Below are positions 58,310 to 64,000 of a stretch of 64,000 nt of DNA, one piece after another. This stretch comes from CAWJHE01 sp963842455 (GTDB lineage Bacteria; Chloroflexota; Anaerolineae; Anaerolineales; UBA4823). The notes beneath the pieces were generated by a model. That model was not told the origin of the DNA, made no database searches, and saw nothing but the letters and a program-made list of their open reading frames with translations. The translations under genes and the position numbers were made by a program. Position 1 is the stretch's first letter, and each line of letters starts with the position of its first letter. The stretch covers positions 1-64,000 of the forward strand of contig CAWJHE010000016.1 of assembly GCA_963842455.1 (NCBI GenBank). Direction: 5' to 3'.

Positions 58310-59344
58310 ATGAAAAGCAAATTTTTATGGTTCCGTCTAATGTCGTTATTGGTAGTAGTCGCCATGCTGAGCGCCTGCGCTCCGGCTGCCACTCCGGCGC
58401 CTGCTGCTCCCCAAGCGCCTGCTGAAGAAGCCAAACCCGCAGAACCTTATGAAATTGCAGTGGTCGTGAAAATCACCGGTATTCCCTGGTTCAATGTTGT
58501 AGAAACCGGCGTCGATAAAGCTGCCAAAGAGCTGGGTGTCAATGCCTACCAGACCGGACCCGCCCAGGCTGACCCGGCGCAGCAGGTCAAGATCGTTGAA
58601 GACCTGGTCGCCAAAGGTGTAGATGCCATTGCTGTCGTCCCCAATGACGCCAAAGCCTTAGAGCCTGTCTTCCAGAAAGCCAAGGAAAAAGGCATCATCA
58701 TTATCACCCACGAATCACCTGACCAGGTTGGTACAGACTATGACTTCGAATTGATCGACAATGTCAAATTCGGTCAGCAAGCCTGGGAGCAGCTGGTATC
58801 CCATATGGGCGATTCTGGTGAATATGCCGTCTTCGTTGGCGGATTGACCGTCCCGCTGCACAATTTCTGGGCAGACACCGGCATTGCCTACGCCAAAGAA
58901 AAATATCCCAACTTGACCCTGGTCACCGAGCGCATCCCCTGCGGTGAAGATCAGGAACTGGCCCGCCAAAAGACCCTCGAATTACTCCTGGCTTACCCGA
59001 ACCTGAAGGGTATTGTCGGATTTGGCTCACTCGGACCGATCGGCGCAGCACAAGCACTCAAAGAAAAAGGTCTTGAGAACCAGGTAGCGGTCGTCGGAAC
59101 AGTCATCCCATCCCAAGCTGCTCCTTACCTCAAAGATGGCTCCTTAAAGCAAGGTATTCTATGGAACCCGGCTGATGCTGGTTATGGCATGGTCTGGCTG
59201 GCGAAATACTTGCTGGAAGGCGGCAAGGTTGAGACTGGTGTCGAAATCCCCGGCATCGGAAAAATCACGCTGGATGGCTTCGTCGTCAAAGCTGACGCCA
59301 TCCTGGACATCAACAAAGACAACGCCGAATCCCTGGGATTCTAA
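58310..59344 (+). CDS. Sugar ABC transporter binding protein (RhaS/LsrB-like)
   Basis: 344 residues. Signal MSLLVVVAMLSAC with lipobox LSAC and an Ala/Pro-rich linker. A periplasmic-binding type 1 domain: IAVVVKITGIPWFNVVETGV, DLVAKGVDAIAVVPNDAKAL, and the segment DQELARQKTLELLLAYPNLK, which is typical of rhamnose and AI-2 binding proteins. AGAGGAGAA lies before ATG 58310. A strong terminator follows, so this protein is probably made in excess over the membrane parts. Confidence 0.87.
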   Translation: MKSKFLWFRLMSLLVVVAMLSACAPAATPAPAAPQAPAEEAKPAEPYEIAVVVKITGIPWFNVVETGVDKAAKELGVNAYQTGPAQADPAQQVKIVEDLVAKGVDAIAVVPNDAKALEPVFQKAKEKGIIIITHESPDQVGTDYDFELIDNVKFGQQAWEQLVSHMGDSGEYAVFVGGLTVPLHNFWADTGIAYAKEKYPNLTLVTERIPCGEDQELARQKTLELLLAYPNLKGIVGFGSLGPIGAAQALKEKGLENQVAVVGTVIPSQAAPYLKDGSLKQGILWNPADAGYGMVWLAKYLLEGGKVETGVEIPGIGKITLDGFVVKADAILDINKDNAESLGF

Positions 59345-59357
59345 TTAATGGTTTAGT

Positions 59358-59398
59358 AAAAGAGCCTCTCCGCCTCCTTGCAGAGAGGCTCTTTTTTT
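59358..59398 (+). terminator. Rho-independent terminator inside the sugar operon
   Basis: AAAAGAGCCTCTC (59358-59370) pairs with GAGAGGCTCTTTT (59383-59395), followed by TTT. It sits between the binding-protein and ATPase genes; read-through would set the ratio. Confidence 0.8.
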
Positions 59399-59416
59399 AC
59401 AAACAGGTAACCGGGA

Positions 59417-60923
59417 ATGCAACCTTTTCTCTCACTCAAAAATATCAGTAAGCATTATGTTGGTGTAACCGCCCTGGACAATGTGGATTTCGAAATTTTC
59501 CCTGGCGAAATTCACTGCCTGGTTGGTGAAAATGGCTCTGGAAAATCCACGCTGATCAAAATCATCTCGGGCGTCGTGCCGCCCGATCATGGAGCGGAAA
59601 TGCTGATCGCCGGAGAGAGCATGCACGGCTCGCAGACCCTGGATGCCATTCGTAAAGGCATTCAAATCATCTACCAGGACCTGTCGCTCTTTCCCAACTT
59701 GAGCGTCGCCGAGAATATCGCCCTGGGACAGGTCATCGCCGGTCGCAAACGCCTGGTCAGAAGGAAGGAATTGACCCAGATTGCCCGTGACGCCATGGCG
59801 CGCATCGATGTGCATCTACCTTTGGAGACCCAGGTCAGTGATATCTCCCTCGCCGATCAGCAACTGGTCGCCATTTGCCGCGCCTTCACCAGCGACGTCC
59901 GCCTGCTAATCATGGATGAACCGACCGCCTCACTCACCCGCAAGGAAGTGGATGCCCTGCTGCGCGTGGTTCAGGATATGCGCTCCAAAGGTATTGCTGT
60001 GATCTTTGTCAGCCACAAGTTGGATGAGATCCTGCAAGTTGCCGATCGGGTGACCGTGCTGCGGGATGGCAAGAAAGTGGGTACCTTCCCCAGCGGCGAA
60101 TTGGATGACGAAAAACTGACCCACTTAATGACCGGCAAAAAAGTGACCTATTTACCCTTCCAGCCGCTCACACAAGCCGAACAGCCCGTGTTGGAAGTCC
60201 GAAATTTAAGCAAACACGGCAACTTCAAAGACATCAGTTTCAAGCTCTACCCCGGTGAGATCCTGGGGCTGACCGGTCTTTTGGGTTCAGGTCGCACCGA
60301 GCTGGCGCTGGCGCTGTTTGGGGTGAACCAACCCGAATTCTGGTGAAATTTGGTTTGAAGGCAAACCGGTGAAATTTCATTCTATCCCGGATGCCATGAA
60401 GACAGGCATCAGCTACGTACCGGAAGATCGCCTGGTGCAAGGACTGGTGATGAACCAATCGGTTGGCAAGAATATCACGCTAACAACCCTGGAACAATTA
60501 TGCAATCATTTTCATTTGTTAGATCATAGAAAAGTTGAGACAGCCATCCAATCCTGGGTGAAGGAGCTGTCCATCAAGATACCATCGGTGGAGTCAGCCG
60601 CTCAAACCCTGTCTGGGGGCAATCAACAGCGGGTAGTATTAGCAAAGTGGATCGCCACCAATCCTAAAGTCTTAATCCTGGATGGTCCGACCATCGGCAT
60701 CGATATCGCCGCCAAATTCTCGATCCACGAGACGATTCGAGCCCTGGCGAACAGGGGCATTGCCATCTTGCTCATTTCGGACGAAGTGCCCGAAGTGTAT
60801 CAAAATACCAACCGCCTGATGGTGATGCACAAAGGCAGAATTACCGGTGAATTTGTGACTGCACAAACCACCTTGAACCAGATCCAGGATTTCATCAACC
60901 AACCAGAGGCAGGAATTGGGTAA
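59417..60923 (+). CDS. Sugar ABC transporter ATPase, RbsA/MglA-like (one frameshift)
   Basis: About 502 residues with two ABC domains. First: Walker A LVGENGSGKSTLIKII, signature region DISLADQQLVAICRAF, Walker B LLIMDEPTASLT. Second: degenerate Walker A LTGLLGSGRTEL, signature LSGGNQQRVVLAKWIATN, Walker B VLILDGPTIGIDIAAK, where the catalytic Glu is Gly. An extra base near 60340 (AATTCTGG) breaks the frame between the domains. The stop overlaps the permease ATG. Confidence 0.87.
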
Positions 60924-61924
60924 TGAAGAAAATATTCTCTTACCACGAAACGTACGTCTTTATTGCCATTGTGATTTTCTCGTTAGTCATCACGAGCATC
61001 AACCCCAGTTTCTTCACACTTGGCAACCTGTTCGATCTGCTCAAAAGTTACTCGTTGATGGGCACCTTTGCGATTGGGGTGTTGTTTGTGCTCATCTCCG
61101 GTGGTATTGATATCTCTTTTACCGCCACAGCCACCATCACAGGCTATGTGATTGCCGTCTTGCTCCTGCAGGTTGGCGAGCAAATGAATATCTTCCTGGT
61201 ATTCCTGATTGCGGGGACCTTAGGCATCTTTCTCGGCATGCTCAACGCCGTGATCATCTATTTCTTCAAAATCCCCAGCATCATCACCACCATCGCCACC
61301 TTGAATATCTATTATGGCTTGCTGACCGTGTTTTCCAAAGGCAAATGGCTGTACGGCTTTCCAGAATGGTTTGGAAAGTACACACAAATGTATGTGATCA
61401 CATTCTATAATGAAAACGGTACACCTTATGGCTTATCGGTCATTACCGTTTTGTGGTTCGCTCTACTGCTACTGGCCTGGTTTGTGCTGAAATACACCGT
61501 CTTGGGACGCAGTATTTACGCCATGGGCGGCAACGCCGCTTCAGCCAGCCGGGCTGGCTTCAACCTGCTCAAATTGCATCTGTTTGTGTATTCATTTATG
61601 GGTCTCATGGCTGGATTTGCGAGCGTCATCCAGGCCTTACTGGTCAACACCGTTGCGCCGAACTCCCTGGTTGGCAAGGAGCTGGATGTGCTGGCGGCAG
61701 TCGTTTTAGGCGGCGCCAGCCTGACCGGCGGAACCGGCAGCGTCCTAGGAACGGTCCTGGGTGTAACCCTGATCGCCATCATGGGCAACGGGCTGACCTT
61801 GATGCATGTACCTTCCTACTGGTACAAAGTCATCATCGGTACAGTCATCTTAATCAGTGTGGGCGCCAGCGCTTACCGGCGAAAAGTTGCTGCCCGCCAA
61901 CGTGCTGTGATTGAAGTTGAGTAA
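60923..61924 (+). CDS. Sugar ABC transporter permease 1 (RbsC-like)
   Basis: 333 residues, about nine membrane segments. Family signatures: SGGIDISFTATATITGYVIA, FKIPSIITTIATLNIYYG, MGGNAASASRAGFNLLKLHL, and LAAVVLGGASLTGGTGSVLG (branched-sugar permease EAA-like loop). Overlaps the ATPase stop (TAATG). Confidence 0.9.
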   Translation: MKKIFSYHETYVFIAIVIFSLVITSINPSFFTLGNLFDLLKSYSLMGTFAIGVLFVLISGGIDISFTATATITGYVIAVLLLQVGEQMNIFLVFLIAGTLGIFLGMLNAVIIYFFKIPSIITTIATLNIYYGLLTVFSKGKWLYGFPEWFGKYTQMYVITFYNENGTPYGLSVITVLWFALLLLAWFVLKYTVLGRSIYAMGGNAASASRAGFNLLKLHLFVYSFMGLMAGFASVIQALLVNTVAPNSLVGKELDVLAAVVLGGASLTGGTGSVLGTVLGVTLIAIMGNGLTLMHVPSYWYKVIIGTVILISVGASAYRRKVAARQRAVIEVE

Positions 61925-61938
61925 GCTGGGAGGTTTCT

Positions 61939-62924
61939 GTGGGTCGTAAATTTTCCGAATCTCTGGTCTTGTTAATCCTGTTGATCGGTGTCATCCTGTT
62001 GATGTGGCTGTTGAACGGCTCAAGCTTTCTGAGCCTGGGCAATTTTCAATCCATGGCTTACCAGTTGCCCGAATTAGGTGTGCTCTCCATGGCTATGATG
62101 GTCACCATGCTGACCGCCGGGATCAACCTTTCGATTATCGCATCAGCAAATCTTTCCGGCATCGTCATGGCGCTCATCCTGACGCAGACCATCCCCCCCA
62201 AATCCACCGGACCGGGGGGCATCGGCCTGGTGCTGATTGCTATCCTGGCCGGGTTGCTCGTATCGGCCTTGATCGGCTTGCTAAACGGCTTTCTGGTAGC
62301 GCAGTTAGAGATCTCACCCATCCTGGCCACCTTGGGCACCATGATTTTGGTCAGCGGTTTAGCGCTGGCCATCACCAAAGGTTATGTCATCTCCGGTTTT
62401 CCAGCAGGCTATGCTGGCGATCGGAAATGGCAATATACTCGGGCATCCCAGCGCCTCTGATCCTTTTCGCCATAGGCGTTTTCGCGCTCAGCGTGATCCT
62501 GCAGCACACGCCATTAGGTGAAAGAATTTACCTGATCGGATCCAATCCGACGGCCTGTTTCTACTCCGGCGTCAAGAACCCACAGGTGCTGATGCGCACC
62601 TACCTGATTTCGGGGCTGTATTCCGGTCTGGCAGCCATCATCATGATCTCACGCTTCAATTCAGCCAAAGCAGATTACGGCGAGTCCTATCTGCTGCTCA
62701 CTGTGCTGGTCTCTGTGTTGGGCGGCGTTTCGGCTGCTGGTGGCTTTGGCAAGGTCTCCGGTCTGGTGCTGGCGTTGGCGATCTTACAGATCATCTCCAG
62801 CGGGCTCAACCTGATGGGGGTCAACACCTTCCTGACCGTCGCCTTATGGGGCATTGTCTTGATCCTGGTGATGGTGATCCAATACGTGATCGATACTCAA
62901 CGGCAAAAAAGGAGGACCACATGA
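61939..62924 (+). CDS. Sugar ABC transporter permease 2 (RbsC-like; frameshifted)
   Basis: About 328 residues from GTG 61939 (GGGAGG 6 bases upstream). Same family as permease 1: MLTAGINLSIIASANLSGIV, ISPILATLGTMILVSGLALA, YLIGSNPTACFYSGVKNPQV, LVSVLGGVSAAGGFGKVSGL. Two nearby frame changes at about 62400-62445 (one an extra C in GGGCATCCC) split it. The stop overlaps the kinase ATG (ATGA). Confidence 0.87.
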
Positions 62925-64000
62925 AACACCTGCTCGGCATCGACCTGGGCACCACCGGACTGAAAGTCAGCCTGTTCACGCAAGACGGTAATTTGCTGGC
63001 CTCCCAATCCTGCGAGTACCCGCTCTCTACACCTCAGCCTGGATTTGTGGAACAAGATCCCGATGATTGGTGGCATGGCTTTGTCGGCGCGGCCCAGAAA
63101 TTGAAAAGCTCCTTTCCGGATGAATTTGCCTCCCTGGCTGGCATTGGCCTGTGCGGTCAGATGCACACCCAGGTTTACCTGGACGAAAATGACCACATCC
63201 TGCGACCCGCCATCACCTGGATGGACCAGCGCTCTTCCGCTATCGTAGCCCGTATCCAGAATGACCCCATTGCCCGGCAGCTAATTTACGATGAAACCGC
63301 CAACTACGCCTCCACGACCTATACAGCGCCGCAGGTTAAGTGGGTCCAGGAAAACCAGCCGGAAATCTGGAACAAAACCCGCAGTATTTTGATCGCTAAA
63401 GACTATCTCAAATACCGGCTGACCGGGGTCAAAGCCACCGATTACGCCGAAGCCAGCGGGTCGCTGCTCTTCGATGTTCGCCAGGAACGCTGGTCACAGG
63501 CAGCCTTCGATTATTTTGGCATCCCACCGGATTATTTCCCGGACGTCTATCCTTCTGACCATATCATCGGGCAGGTACAGCACCCAGGCTGCCAGGGAGA
63601 CGGGCATCCCAGCAGGTGTACCGGTCGCCAACGGCAGCTCGGACAACTCCGCCAGCGCCTTGGGGGCAGGGATGACCCGCTCCGGTCAGGTTACGCTGAT
63701 CATCGGCACAGCTGGTGTGATCTCAGTCTGCTCCGATCGCCCGCTGCTGGATACTTCCGGTGGCACGCTTTGCTGGCATTACTGCTTGCGTGATCATTGG
63801 GTCACCCTGGGTATCACACAGACTGCAGGAGAGTCCTTGCAATGGTTCAAGAACGCTTTCGATCCACAGATTGACCCGCAAATCCAGTTCCGGTGATATT
63901 TTCAACCAGTACAACCAGGCGGTAACAGGTGTGCCTGACGGCAGCGGTGGGGTCATCTTCCTGCCTTATCTCAACGGCGAGCGCACACCCTACTGGGACC
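62921..64000 (+). CDS. FGGY-family carbohydrate kinase, xylulokinase-like (3' partial, frameshifted)
   Basis: Starts at ATG 62921. LLGIDLGTTGLKVSLF (ATP phosphate-1 motif), GFVEQDPDDWWHG, GLCGQMHTQVYLD (the GQMH of xylulokinases), AITWMDQRSSAIVAR, and after frame changes near 63590 and 63890, GIPAGVPVANGSSDNSASAL and LPYLNGERTPYWD at the window edge. It phosphorylates the imported sugar for the class II aldolase. Substrate open: a ketopentose, a deoxy sugar or an AI-2-like compound. Confidence 0.86.

Overview
The window looks like a chromosomal piece of a Chloroflexota bacterium, most likely class Anaerolineae. This rests on gene content, not on a marker gene: many exported peptidases, lipoproteins with Thr/Pro-rich linkers, C-terminal 'YLP' tails, ABC importers for peptides and sugars, and gene-poor stretches packed with repeats. 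No rRNA or tRNA was recognised. Many clearly conserved genes carry single-base frameshifts, and in most cases that I could reconstruct an extra base duplicates its neighbour. I therefore read most frameshifts as sequence or assembly error and give full gene spans across them.

Layout. 1-4.6 kb is a small defence-type island: type I restriction-modification hsdS and hsdM, a MazEF-like toxin-antitoxin pair, and a Clp-fold serine peptidase with a small overlapping partner. 4.8-13.3 kb holds exported proteins: a lipoprotein, a clostripain-type peptidase with PD40 repeats, an LRR lipoprotein and a large subtilisin. 13.5-14.4 kb is tandem repeat. 14.4-20.4 kb is an amino-acid/peptide unit: M20 peptidase, YfcC-type carrier, second M20 peptidase, and a divergent NSS sodium symporter. 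20.7-25.6 kb has a Crp/Fnr regulator, an HMA metal chaperone, a P1B ATPase with a CPG motif and two paralogous small membrane proteins, interrupted by 1.1 kb of repeats. 25.9-37 kb is a mixed accessory region: AbiEii pair, broken Phd antitoxin, SNase-lamin-tail fusion, a helix-turn-helix/Cys-rich gene plus LuxR gene behind a LexA-like box, FkbM methyltransferase, DUF4332, Nudix and HAD proteins, and a 112-bp repeat array.

37.3-40.2 kb is a gingipain-like C25 peptidase. 40.3-52 kb is a catabolic region: an allantoinase-like hydrolase and a DhnA-type aldolase on the minus strand, then on the plus strand a SIS-domain isomerase/deglycase, an amidohydrolase lacking the usual HxH metal motif, a five-gene dipeptide-type ABC importer and a PfkB kinase. 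SIS + PfkB + peptide importer suggests uptake and breakdown of a sugar-amino-acid conjugate, Amadori-like; this is inference. 52-55.4 kb holds a transposase fragment, gene debris and two exported proteins. 55.7-57.3 kb is a second subtilisin.

57.5-64 kb is a sugar operon: class II aldolase, RhaS/LsrB-like binding protein, ATPase, two permeases and an FGGY kinase cut by the window edge. It starts at a near-consensus sigma70 promoter and has a strong terminator after the binding-protein gene.

Together the genes suggest a heterotroph that digests proteins outside the cell, imports peptides, amino acids and sugar conjugates, and finishes hydrolysis and phosphorylation inside.
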